Shown: positions 17,308-25,781 of the stretch, piece after piece
Layout: each line of letters starts with the position of its first letter
Numbering within the stretch: the stretch's first letter is position 1
Source of the DNA: RGIG5612 sp045598285
GTDB lineage: Bacteria; Bacillota; Clostridia; Lachnospirales; Lachnospiraceae
NCBI GenBank assembly: GCA_045598285.1
Contig: JAZLLU010000026.1
Coordinates: 1 to 34,122, forward strand
Direction: 5' to 3'
DNA: 34,122 nt
Translations under genes and position numbers: made by a program
The notes under the pieces: model-generated
The model's database searches: none
The model's input: only the letters and a program-made list of their open reading frames with translations
Told to the model about the DNA's origin: nothing

Positions 17308-18446
17308 AGATTGATGGAAAATATTATAATACATTAGATATCGAATCATTTTCTCTTATGATGAAAGATCCGGCTTATTGTTATAAGTTTTATTGGTTAG
17401 AAGCTATTGTTCATTTAATAGCTGAAGATATAAGGGAAACGACATTTGATGCAATCATTGATGAAATGATTTGTAATGCATGGTATTCCGTTCGGGAATT
17501 TCATATTCATCTTAGTGGAATGCAATTAGATGGACAGGTAAGAGATGGCTTAGAAAGAGCCGTTCTTTTATTGTCTAAATTATCTGACTTGCCAGCAAAT
17601 GTTTCCAAGGTTGAAATAAAGAATGCTATAAAGAAATATAATGCAGAATTAAAGACATATAAGGAGCAACTTACAAATATGGTTCCTTATAGAGCGTTAG
17701 CAGGATTTTTTAATAAATGCGAAGAAAGAGCAGATTGGGGAAGCATTAGAAGACTTACTAATTACATAGAAAGAATAAATCGTGATTCTATCCTATTGCC
17801 ATATACATTAGGCGAAGAAAGCAAACTGAATAAAAAAGTGTATTTCCAGGATGCATGGGTGGAAATGATTCAAGATAATATGGTATCAATTCTTGGCTGG
17901 ATTCAGTATGAGAAAGTTAAGTGGTTGCAAAATAATAATCCTGAAGTGCCAGGGCTTGTTTATAAACTGGCGCCAATGGATGAAAGGATGCGAAAACTTA
18001 ACAGCGTTCGCAAACTTTGGGAAGGCATATTAGAATTAAGCGATATTAAGGATGTATTTACTGACGAATCAGTTGTTTCACATAACTATGATGTTGATCA
18101 TTTTATCCCTTGGTCATTTGTGATGAATGATGAGTTATGGAATCTTATGCCAATGAATTCTTCTCTTAATTCTTCTAAAAGTAATAAGCTTCCAAAGTGG
18201 AATCCGTTCTTTAAGCGGTTTGCAAAGAACCAATTTATTATGTATCAGTTGATTCACGAAAAAGAGAAGATTCATAAATTATATGAGTCATGCTATAAAG
18301 ACAATCTTCACTCAATATGGGCTGGCCAGGAACTTTATCGCAAAGGCAATTCTGAAATAGAGTTTACGAATATCCTTCAAAAAAATATGCAACCAGTATA
18401 TGATTCTGCTAGAAGGCAGGGGTATGAGGTTTGGAATAAGAATTAA
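17268..18446 (+). CDS. HNH endonuclease, 392 aa
   Basis: The HNH core is near residues 275-310: 'DVDHFIPWSF' (D277, H278) followed by 'NLMPMNSSLNSSKSNKLP', the usual D-H ... N ... N-x-x-K pattern. Residues 1-270 are mostly helical and specific to this type. The start is GTG at 17268 with a purine-rich AGGGAAGAAG site inside the methyltransferase gene, giving a 40-base overlap. Probably a metal-dependent DNA nuclease. The reading frame stays open directly after its TAA stop, so the protein may be a shortened form of a longer one. Confidence 0.8.
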   Translation: MAESNFAKGEYTLKIDGKYYNTLDIESFSLMMKDPAYCYKFYWLEAIVHLIAEDIRETTFDAIIDEMICNAWYSVREFHIHLSGMQLDGQVRDGLERAVLLLSKLSDLPANVSKVEIKNAIKKYNAELKTYKEQLTNMVPYRALAGFFNKCEERADWGSIRRLTNYIERINRDSILLPYTLGEESKLNKKVYFQDAWVEMIQDNMVSILGWIQYEKVKWLQNNNPEVPGLVYKLAPMDERMRKLNSVRKLWEGILELSDIKDVFTDESVVSHNYDVDHFIPWSFVMNDELWNLMPMNSSLNSSKSNKLPKWNPFFKRFAKNQFIMYQLIHEKEKIHKLYESCYKDNLHSIWAGQELYRKGNSEIEFTNILQKNMQPVYDSARRQGYEVWNKN

Positions 18447-18824
18447 GCTTTTCGAGATTTTGTTTTTGTAGCAAGAAGAGATAATTATGTATTCGTAGGA
18501 GAAAAAGCAGAAGATTCTGCGAAGTGGTATGACCTTAGATTATCTCATGGATATAGTCGCAGCTTGGATCAACTTGCATGGGAATCTGCACATAAGTTTG
18601 GTTCAAATGTGATAAAAGATACAGCTTCTTTTCGGCACGGCATTATTTATGGTGAAAAAGCTAAAGAGGCAGCAGAATATTTTGATAAAGAATTTGAAAA
18701 AATATTTAAGACAATGCCAAAAGAAAATAGAAGATCAAAAATGAGAGAACATACACATTTAATCTTGTCACAAATCGAAGAAAAATTTAATGTTACAATT
18801 GAAATATTGGATGGATATTATTGA
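18447..18824 (+). pseudogene. Open frame without a start, in frame after the HNH stop
   Basis: The frame of the HNH gene reopens immediately after the TAA at 18444-18446 and runs 125 codons to a stop at 18822. The protein-like sequence starts 'AFRDFVFVARRDNYVFVGEK' and ends 'IEEKFNVTIEILDGYY'. There is no ATG or GTG start near the front. The first usable codon is TTG at 18564, without a ribosome binding site. The first 39 codons look as protein-like as the rest. Either one nonsense mutation split a longer HNH protein, or a separate gene lost its 5' end. I do not recognise the domain. Confidence 0.5.
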
Positions 18825-18851
18825 TAATACGACAATTTAGGATGAAAAATC

Positions 18852-20780
18852 ATGAGTAAAAGTGAAAAAGAAATATTAAAATCATTAATGAATAAATTAC
18901 CACCATCGGTAACAGAATTAGATGAGAAAACACGCAAAAAGATTCATCAAATACTACCAGTTCCGTCAGACCATAAAATATTATGGGCTGAAATTTTGAG
19001 CTTTGGAGGATACCCATCAGGTGTTGTTATTACAAATAAAGCTCTTATTTTTAAGGCTACAAAAAAAGAAGTTCATGATTTAAATAAAACAAAAACAGAC
19101 AGTAAAGAAAAACAGAAAGTTGTTTATCGCATTATCCCGTGGAATTACTTTTCACTGTCAGATTATAAAGTAAAAACAATAAAGGAAAATGGTTCAGAAC
19201 ATTTATTTGCACTTGTAGCTGATGAGGAACAATTAGTTCAGTTTAAAAATCTAGAATTCAAAAGACTTTTTGAAGAATATGAAGACCAAGAGATACTAGT
19301 AGAAGAAAAAAACAAGATTGTTCGTCGAGGCTTTGAATTTGGAGCATTTAATCTTTTTGGGGAAAAGACTTATTTTGCTGCAAAAAATGGTATAGAAAAT
19401 AAAAATCATGGCTATGGATTTTTTGCTGAGGAAGCAGGAACAATTCTTGATAAACTAAATGGACAAAATTCAAAAGTTGTTGGGTATGACAATGCGAAAA
19501 ATGGTCCAGATAAAATAGTGGATAGAGTTCCAGTTCAATGCAAATACTGCTTAAATGCAAAAAGTTCTATTAGGCATTGCCTTCAGCGAGAAGGTAATGG
19601 CCTAAAGTCACTAAGATATTTGGATGTCGATGGAAATCCTATGAAAATAGAAGTTGCAAAAGATCAATATAAAGATGCGATTGAGTTCCTGAAAGACGAG
19701 ATACGACAAGGACATATTAAAGGAATAAAAGATCCGGAAGTTGCAAATGAAATTGTTGTTGAAGGAAAAATAACTTATCAGCAAGCCAGGAATTTAGCAA
19801 AAGCTGGAACAATAGAGTCCTTGCAATATGACATTTTTACAGGAGCTATTAGATGTACATCGGTGCTTGGCATCACAGCGGTGGTGACATTTGCACAAAC
19901 TATGTGGGTAACAAAAGACATAAAATTAGCAGCTAAATGTGCAATAGTGTCAGGACTAAAAGTGTACGGAATAAGTTTTGCAAATAGCGTAATAGCTGCT
20001 CAAATAGCTAGAACAGGACTTGCGAAATTGTTTGGTGGGGCGGTTGAAAATGTTGCGAAACACGTTGACCCACAAGTCGCAAAAGCGATAATGAACGGAT
20101 TCAGAACGTCTATTGGACAAAAACCATTAACAGATGTAGCTATTAAAAACGGATTCGCTAAATTTTTAGGAACTCAGTTTACAGCACAAGTAATAATGTT
20201 CATCATACGTTCAGCCCCAGATACATATAGAATAATTAGTGGAAACATATCAACTGCACAATATGTTAAGAACATGACTTCCCTTGTAGCTACAGTTGCA
20301 GGAAGCGTTGCAGGAGCGGTCGGCACAGGTGCTGCAGTTGGTAGCGCAATAGGCTCGGCATCACCAGGAGTTGGAACTGTAATTGGAGCGGCAGCGGGGA
20401 CAGTTGGAGGAATGGTAGGAGGAACAGTTGCAGGTGTAGCGGCAAAAACTGTTGGGAACATTATACGAGAGGATGACAACGTAATTTTAACAAGAATGTT
20501 TAATGCTGAATTATCGAATCTTTTTGTGGAATATTTATTAACGGAAGAAGAGCAGAAAAAAGTAATAGAAATACTGAATAATGATAAAAAGGAGTTAAGA
20601 AGATTTCAAAGGACCTTATTCAAATCTCAAAGCCAAGAAAGAGATATTAAAAATTATTTAATGCCAAAAATAAAACAATCAATAAAAACTAGAAACAAAA
20701 TAAAGAATAGAGAAATTTTAGAATTAAATAAGTTAACAGGAAACATTGTTGCAAACGGAGAATTGGTATATGAAAATTAA
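18852..20780 (+). CDS. Glycine-zipper membrane protein with PH-like N-terminus, 642 aa
   Basis: Residues about 30-150 resemble a bacterial PH-like fold ('ILWAEILSFGGYPSGVVITN', later 'YRIIPWNYFSLSDYKV'). Residues about 185-300 hold a conserved block ('GFFAEEAGTILDKLNG', 'CKYC') that I associate with an uncharacterised bacterial family. Residues 330-470 contain hydrophobic segments. Residues 477-536 are a glycine zipper with repeated G-x-x-x-G ('GAVGTGAAVGSAIGSASPGV'), typical of helices that pack into membranes or pores. The tail is basic and helical. A membrane-acting effector is a reasonable guess from its position between nuclease genes and a restriction system; it is not demonstrated. Confidence 0.65.
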   Translation: MSKSEKEILKSLMNKLPPSVTELDEKTRKKIHQILPVPSDHKILWAEILSFGGYPSGVVITNKALIFKATKKEVHDLNKTKTDSKEKQKVVYRIIPWNYFSLSDYKVKTIKENGSEHLFALVADEEQLVQFKNLEFKRLFEEYEDQEILVEEKNKIVRRGFEFGAFNLFGEKTYFAAKNGIENKNHGYGFFAEEAGTILDKLNGQNSKVVGYDNAKNGPDKIVDRVPVQCKYCLNAKSSIRHCLQREGNGLKSLRYLDVDGNPMKIEVAKDQYKDAIEFLKDEIRQGHIKGIKDPEVANEIVVEGKITYQQARNLAKAGTIESLQYDIFTGAIRCTSVLGITAVVTFAQTMWVTKDIKLAAKCAIVSGLKVYGISFANSVIAAQIARTGLAKLFGGAVENVAKHVDPQVAKAIMNGFRTSIGQKPLTDVAIKNGFAKFLGTQFTAQVIMFIIRSAPDTYRIISGNISTAQYVKNMTSLVATVAGSVAGAVGTGAAVGSAIGSASPGVGTVIGAAAGTVGGMVGGTVAGVAAKTVGNIIREDDNVILTRMFNAELSNLFVEYLLTEEEQKKVIEILNNDKKELRRFQRTLFKSQSQERDIKNYLMPKIKQSIKTRNKIKNREILELNKLTGNIVANGELVYEN

Positions 20781-20820
20781 TCACAATGAAGGACTGTAAG
20801 AGGTTGAACAAAGGTTCGAC

Positions 20821-20834
20821 ATTTGATATCAAAT
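20821..20834. promoter_or_regulatory. Perfect 14-base palindrome upstream of dpnM
   Basis: ATTTGATATCAAAT is a perfect inverted repeat about 30 bases before the -10 box of the DpnII operon. It could be an operator or the site of an unknown regulator. No controller (C) protein gene is present in the window. Confidence 0.4.
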
Positions 20835-20861
20835 ATAGGCAGATAATAACATTGTAAAATA

Positions 20862-20870
20862 TGATATAAT
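20862..20870 (+). promoter_or_regulatory. Extended -10 promoter of the DpnII operon
   Basis: TGATATAAT is an extended -10 box, about 30 bases before the dpnM start, with no good -35. It gives the restriction-modification genes their own transcription independent of the long upstream cluster. Confidence 0.55.
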
Positions 20871-20899
20871 ATTAGGTAGTAAAATCCAGGAGAATTATT

Positions 20900-21727
20900 A
20901 TGTCTAACAGACTAATGCATCCATTTGTAAAATGGGCGGGCGGTAAAACGCAATTATTAGATAAGCTTTTAGAAAAAGCACCAACAGAGTATGGAACATA
21001 TTATGAGCCATTCGTTGGAGCTGGAGCATTGTTGTTTGCACTGCATCCAAAGAAAGCAGTTATTAATGACATTAATCCTCAATTGATGAATGTTTATAGA
21101 CAAATAAAAAAAGATCCCGAGGGATTTTATGATTTGGTTGTAAGCTTTGATGTTGATAATATTGATAAAGATTACTACTTGAAAGTAAGAGAAAGATATA
21201 ATCAAAAAATTCTTAATAAAAAAATGGATGCTGAGTGCGCAGCTCTTATGGTTTGGCTTAACAAACATTGCTTTAATGGACTTTATAGAGTTAATTCAAA
21301 AGGACTTTTTAACGTACCATTTAATAACAACAGCAAACCGACAGCAGTTGAATCCGAAAACTTCTACAATATAGGAAAATTTCTTAGAAAAGTAAAAATA
21401 TATTGCTATGATTTTGAGGGAGCATGTAGGAATGTCGAAAAAAACGACTTTGTATATTTTGATTCACCATACATCCCAGTAAGTGAAACAGCGTATTTTA
21501 CGGATTATACAGAAGATGGATTTTCGATGGATGACCATGAACGTTTGGCTAAATTATTCAGGAAATTAGATAAAAAAGGTGCAAAAGTGCTTTTAACCAA
21601 TCATGATGTACCTTTAACTTATGAGCTGTATAAAGGGTATGATATTGAACCAGTTGATGTTAAGAGAATGATTAATAGTAAAGCATCTAACAGAACAGGA
21701 AGAGAAGTAATAATTAAAAATTACTAA
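20900..21727 (+). CDS. dpnM: DpnM-type N6-adenine DNA methyltransferase (GATC)
   Basis: A D12-class alpha-type adenine methyltransferase of 275 aa, the normal length. 'FVKWAGGKTQLL' (residues 9-20) begins the SAM-binding region, followed by 'YYEPFVGAGALLF' (34-46). Motif IV reads D-S-P-Y at 188-191 rather than the usual DPPY, followed by 'IPVSETAYFTDYTEDGFS', as in DpnM/Dam proteins. It should methylate adenine in GATC and protect host DNA. An AGGAG site precedes the ATG. It is followed after one base by the second methyltransferase. Apart from motif IV nothing is unusual. Confidence 0.9.
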   Translation: MSNRLMHPFVKWAGGKTQLLDKLLEKAPTEYGTYYEPFVGAGALLFALHPKKAVINDINPQLMNVYRQIKKDPEGFYDLVVSFDVDNIDKDYYLKVRERYNQKILNKKMDAECAALMVWLNKHCFNGLYRVNSKGLFNVPFNNNSKPTAVESENFYNIGKFLRKVKIYCYDFEGACRNVEKNDFVYFDSPYIPVSETAYFTDYTEDGFSMDDHERLAKLFRKLDKKGAKVLLTNHDVPLTYELYKGYDIEPVDVKRMINSKASNRTGREVIIKNY

Positions 21728-21728
21728 A

Positions 21729-22511
21729 ATGAAAGCAATCGTTAGTAGGAGCATAAAACCATTTTATAAAACAAAAAATGAACAATTGATTTTAGGAGAT
21801 GCTTTTTCAATTCTAGAAAAGATTAAACCAGAATCAATAGATATGATTTTTGCTGACCCACCTTATTTTTTAAGTAATGACGGAATAACTTGCCAAGGTG
21901 GGAAAATGGTTTCTGTTAACAAAGGGGATTGGGATAAGTCAGCATCATTTGAGGATAAACATAATTTTAATCGCCAGTGGATAAGATTATGCAAAGAGTG
22001 CCTAACACCTAATGGAACTATTTGGATTTCAGGAACACTTCATAATATTTATTCTGTTGGAGTGGCCTTGGAAGAAGAAGGGTTCAAAATAATAAATAAT
22101 ATTACTTGGCAAAAGACAAATCCACCACCTAATCTAGCATGTCGTTGTTTTGCGCATAGTACGGAAACAATTCTTTGGGCACAAAAAAATGATAAGAAAT
22201 CTCGTCATTATTTCAATTATAATTTTATGAAAGAGTTGAACGATGGAAAGCAAATGAAAGATGTTTGGAGTGGACCATTAACTCCAAAATCAGAAAAATC
22301 AAAGGGTAAACACCCAACTCAAAAACCAATATATATTCTTGAAAAAATAATTAATGCATCAACTAAAGAGGGAGACATTATTTTAGATCCTTTCTGTGGT
22401 AGTTCCACAACGGGTGTAGCAGCTAAAAAATTAAAACGACAATATATAGGAATAGATAATTGCAAAGAATATTTAGAACTATCTCAAATGAGATTAGAGG
22501 AGACAAAGTAA
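21729..22511 (+). CDS. dpnA: DpnA-type adenine DNA methyltransferase
   Basis: A beta-class N4/N6 methyltransferase of 260 aa: DPPY at 43-46 early in the chain, a central target-recognition region, and the SAM motif 'LDPFCGSSTTG' at 219-229 near the end. The order DPPY before FxGxG marks the beta class, and 'DPPYFLSNDGITCQGG' matches the second methylase of DpnII systems. In the S. pneumoniae system this enzyme also methylates single-stranded GATC DNA, which helps plasmid transfer. It starts 1 base after dpnM, and the nuclease follows with no gap. Confidence 0.9.
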   Translation: MKAIVSRSIKPFYKTKNEQLILGDAFSILEKIKPESIDMIFADPPYFLSNDGITCQGGKMVSVNKGDWDKSASFEDKHNFNRQWIRLCKECLTPNGTIWISGTLHNIYSVGVALEEEGFKIINNITWQKTNPPPNLACRCFAHSTETILWAQKNDKKSRHYFNYNFMKELNDGKQMKDVWSGPLTPKSEKSKGKHPTQKPIYILEKIINASTKEGDIILDPFCGSSTTGVAAKKLKRQYIGIDNCKEYLELSQMRLEETK

Positions 22512-23369
22512 ATGAGAGATTTTAATAAATGGATTGAAACATTTAGAAATAGCATAAACGGTTATGATTATTATGTTGATTTTAATAAAGTGTATGAAAA
22601 TGTTGAGTCCATAAAAGTCGAATTAAATATCATGAATTCTCTTATTGGTTCAAAGGATATTAAAAATGATTTTGTAAAATTAGCAGAAAAATATCCAGAA
22701 ATTCTTAAATGTGTTCCAGTACTTTTGGCAATCAGACAAAAAGAAATTTATGCACAAGATGAAGAAGGCGCTTTTTTATATAATTTTAATGAACCAAATT
22801 ATTCTATAGAACAGTATTTGAAATTTATGGAAAAAACAGGGCTACTTGATTTGATGGCGAATCATATTATTAATAATCTCGTGGATTATGTATTGGGAAT
22901 TGAAGTGGGATTAGACAGCAACGGAAGAAAAAATCGTGGCGGACATCAAATGGAACATCTTGTTGAAAAATTCATTCAAGATACAGGAGCTGAATATTAT
23001 AAAGAAATGTATCTTGAGGATGTTGAGAATAAATGGAAAGTTGATTTATCTCCGATAAGTGAAAATGGAACATCTACCAAGAGATGGGACTTTGTTGTAA
23101 AAACGGATGACAAAATATACGTAATAGAAACAAACTTTTATACAGGCACAGGGTCTAAACTTGGCGAAACTGCAAGAAGCTATGAGAAGATTGCGAATAG
23201 CATGGCAAAAGTTGATGGCGTGGAGTTTATGTGGATTACAGATGGAGCGGGATGGCCATCAACTAGAAAAAATCTTCAAGAAACATTTAATGTTATGGAT
23301 TATATATATAACATTAATGATATGGAAAATGGAGTTTTGATTGAAACATTTAATAAAGGGACAAAATAA
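22512..23369 (+). CDS. dpnB: DpnII-type restriction endonuclease (GATC)
   Basis: 285 aa, full length for the DpnII/MboI family, cutting unmethylated GATC. Family marks are 'EVGLDSNGRKNRGGHQME' (131-148) and the catalytic core D193 with E206-T-N208 in 'RWDFVV....KIYVIETNFY'. Asn stands where PD-(D/E)xK enzymes usually have Lys, as I recall for this family. 'GSKLGETARSY' follows. The ATG directly follows the dpnA stop. The gene looks intact, so the system should be active. Confidence 0.9.
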   Translation: MRDFNKWIETFRNSINGYDYYVDFNKVYENVESIKVELNIMNSLIGSKDIKNDFVKLAEKYPEILKCVPVLLAIRQKEIYAQDEEGAFLYNFNEPNYSIEQYLKFMEKTGLLDLMANHIINNLVDYVLGIEVGLDSNGRKNRGGHQMEHLVEKFIQDTGAEYYKEMYLEDVENKWKVDLSPISENGTSTKRWDFVVKTDDKIYVIETNFYTGTGSKLGETARSYEKIANSMAKVDGVEFMWITDGAGWPSTRKNLQETFNVMDYIYNINDMENGVLIETFNKGTK

Positions 23370-23372
23370 AGA

Positions 23373-25544
23373 ATGGTAGTTAGTATGACCAAAACAAATA
23401 CTACACAAAGCACTCGTTGCTTATACAACAACAGCTTTTATAATTTTATGAATCAAAATGATGATACCATCTATAGAATTATGGATGATAATTATCATGG
23501 AGAAGCGCTGACTACTACTAGGGACGCATGGAAAAACGAAATCTCAATAATGAAAGAGGTTTTAACGCCATACCAAAATGAAGATGGCCAAATTATTTTT
23601 GAGTATGATATTCCCCGTCTTGGTAAAAGAATAGATGTCGTTCTTCTTTTAAGAGGGATTATCTTCTGCCTCGAATTTAAGGTTGGCGAAACTAGAATAT
23701 TAGAATCAGATATTGATCAGGTTTTAGATTATGCGCTTGACCTTAAGAACTTCCATAAATTCAGTCAGGACAAAATTATTGTTCCAATTCTTATTGCAAC
23801 AAAATATCGTTCATCATCAACAGATGTTTTTATGTCTATATATGATGATAAAGTAGTCAACCCACTCGTAACAGGCAAATCAGGAATACTAAATATTATT
23901 AGCTCAGTTCTAAAAGAATTTCCAAATGAATCTTCGGTTGATCCAAATTGGATTATTAGTCCATATGCTCCAACACCAACAATAGTTGAAGCTGCAAGAA
24001 CTCTTTATGAAAATCATACAGTTGAAAATATTACTCGTCACGAAGCTGATAAAGTGACAACTGACCAAACTATTTCATACATATTAGAAATAATTGAAAA
24101 AAGTAAAAACAATCAAGAAAAGAGCATATGTTTTGTTACAGGAGTCCCAGGTGCAGGAAAAACATTAGTTGGACTTGATGTTGCAATTAAACAAACGTAT
24201 CAAGGTGGAGATAAACCGGTTGAAGATGAAGGCGCGGTTTACCTATCTGGAAACGGTCCGCTTGTTGCTGTATTGTCAGAAGCACTTGCGCAGGATAATA
24301 TTTTGAATCATCCATTAAATGATGATGGGACAAAAAAGAAAATAAGTGAATCTCGAAGAGAAATAAAAAAATCAATCCAAATGATTCATAACTATCGAGA
24401 TAATATGCTAAAGAAAATAAAAACTCCTGTTGAAAATGGTGTTTTGGAAATAGACCCGCAAAAAGCTGTAAAGGTTGATGAATCAGGATATGCCGAAGTT
24501 GAGCATGTTGCAATTTTTGATGAAGCTCAACGTTCATGGACACATCAAAGAATTGCTGCTTACCTTAAAAGAGGTGGCACGTATGGAAATAAGACAAAAG
24601 TTGAAAATTTCCCAATGTCAGAAGCTGCATTTCTAATATGGTCACTTGACCAAAGAGAAGACTGGGCAACGATTGTTTGTTTAGTTGGCGGTGGACAAGA
24701 AATAAATACCGGTGAAGCTGGAATTTCTGAATGGATTAACGCACTTAACGAACAGTTTACTGATTGGAAAGTTTACATATCTCCGAAATTAACAGACAAA
24801 GAATATGCTGAAGGAAAAGTGGATGAGCTGTTAAAGAATAACAACAATGTTACATATTCTGAAAAGCTACACTTAGGTGTTTCTCTACGTTCGTTTAGAG
24901 CTGAAAAACTTTCTGCTTTTGTTCACGCATTATTAGCTTTTGATTCGCAAGCAGCAAGTTTATATGATGAAATCAAAGATAGATACCCAATTGTTTTAAC
25001 AAGGGATATGGACACGGCTAGAAAATGGTTGAAAGAAAAAGTTAGAGGTACAGAACGCACTGGCGTTTTAGTAACAAAAGAAGCTGCAAGATTTAAGCCA
25101 TTAGCAATACATATTTTACCAGCTGGTGATGAAAATGCAGTCCATTGGTTTTTAGATGATAAAGCAAATACTAGGTCATCGAACTATCTTGAAGACGCAG
25201 CGACAGAAATTCAAGTCCAAGGATTAGAGTTAGATTATACTTGTTTGTTGTGGGATGCTGATATGAGATATGTCGATGGACAATGGCATTATTATAAGTT
25301 TAATGGACAAACAAAATGGGTTGAACAAATTGCTAATACTGAAAGCAAACAAGAACTACAAAAATATATGCTGAATGCTTATAGAGTTTTACTTACTAGA
25401 GCGAGGTCAGGAATGGTAATTTGTGTTCCGAAAGGAAATGGGAATAAGACACCAACTGGATTTTGGGAGGACAGTACAAGACTTCCAGAATACTACGATG
25501 GAACATATAATTATTTAAAGAGTATTGGAATAGAAGAAATATAA
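23373..25544 (+). CDS. PD-(D/E)xK nuclease-DUF2075 helicase fusion, 723 aa
   Basis: Residues about 55-180 carry a nuclease-like core, D88 and E101-x-K103 in 'RIDVVLLLRGIIFCLEFKVG'. A DUF2075 P-loop helicase follows: Walker A 'GVPGAGKT' near 255-262, Walker B 'AIFDEAQRSW' near 382, then 'VQGLELDYTCLLW' and 'YRVLLTRARSGMVI' near the end as motifs V and VI. DUF2075 proteins are related to Schlafen and superfamily 1 helicases. It follows dpnB by 3 bases; an in-frame ATG at 23385 is an alternative start. Probably a DNA-processing defence factor. All catalytic positions appear intact. Confidence 0.8.
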   Translation: MVVSMTKTNTTQSTRCLYNNSFYNFMNQNDDTIYRIMDDNYHGEALTTTRDAWKNEISIMKEVLTPYQNEDGQIIFEYDIPRLGKRIDVVLLLRGIIFCLEFKVGETRILESDIDQVLDYALDLKNFHKFSQDKIIVPILIATKYRSSSTDVFMSIYDDKVVNPLVTGKSGILNIISSVLKEFPNESSVDPNWIISPYAPTPTIVEAARTLYENHTVENITRHEADKVTTDQTISYILEIIEKSKNNQEKSICFVTGVPGAGKTLVGLDVAIKQTYQGGDKPVEDEGAVYLSGNGPLVAVLSEALAQDNILNHPLNDDGTKKKISESRREIKKSIQMIHNYRDNMLKKIKTPVENGVLEIDPQKAVKVDESGYAEVEHVAIFDEAQRSWTHQRIAAYLKRGGTYGNKTKVENFPMSEAAFLIWSLDQREDWATIVCLVGGGQEINTGEAGISEWINALNEQFTDWKVYISPKLTDKEYAEGKVDELLKNNNNVTYSEKLHLGVSLRSFRAEKLSAFVHALLAFDSQAASLYDEIKDRYPIVLTRDMDTARKWLKEKVRGTERTGVLVTKEAARFKPLAIHILPAGDENAVHWFLDDKANTRSSNYLEDAATEIQVQGLELDYTCLLWDADMRYVDGQWHYYKFNGQTKWVEQIANTESKQELQKYMLNAYRVLLTRARSGMVICVPKGNGNKTPTGFWEDSTRLPEYYDGTYNYLKSIGIEEI

Positions 25545-25556
25545 AGGAGAAACCAA

Positions 25557-25781
25557 ATGGCAGAATTTAAATATGAATTAGTTGAACATATCGGAGTTAT
25601 ATCAGAAAGCCCTAAGGGTTGGAGAAAAGAATTGAACTTAGTTTCTTATAACGATGCACCTGCAAAGTTTGATATAAGGGACTGGGCGCCGGAACATGAA
25701 AAGATGGGAAAGGGCGTTACTCTTAATGAAGAGGAAGCGGTTATTCTTAAAGAACTTTTGCAAGGCAAATTAGATAAATAA
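25557..25781 (+). CDS. PC4/YdbC-family ssDNA-binding protein
   Basis: 74 residues, the full length of YdbC-type PC4 proteins: beta-rich 'YELVEHIGVISESPKGWRKE', then 'KFDIRDWAPEHEKMGKG' and a helix 'LNEEEAVILKELLQ'. PC4 domains bind single-stranded DNA and are usually dimeric. AAAGGAG precedes the start, and the stop overlaps the next gene by one base. It may be the first gene of the host backbone rather than part of the island. Confidence 0.8.
   Translation: MAEFKYELVEHIGVISESPKGWRKELNLVSYNDAPAKFDIRDWAPEHEKMGKGVTLNEEEAVILKELLQGKLDK

Noticed and set aside
18564..18824. Independent 86-aa gene starting at TTG
   Set aside because: No ribosome binding site, and protein-like sequence continues upstream of the TTG to the HNH stop.
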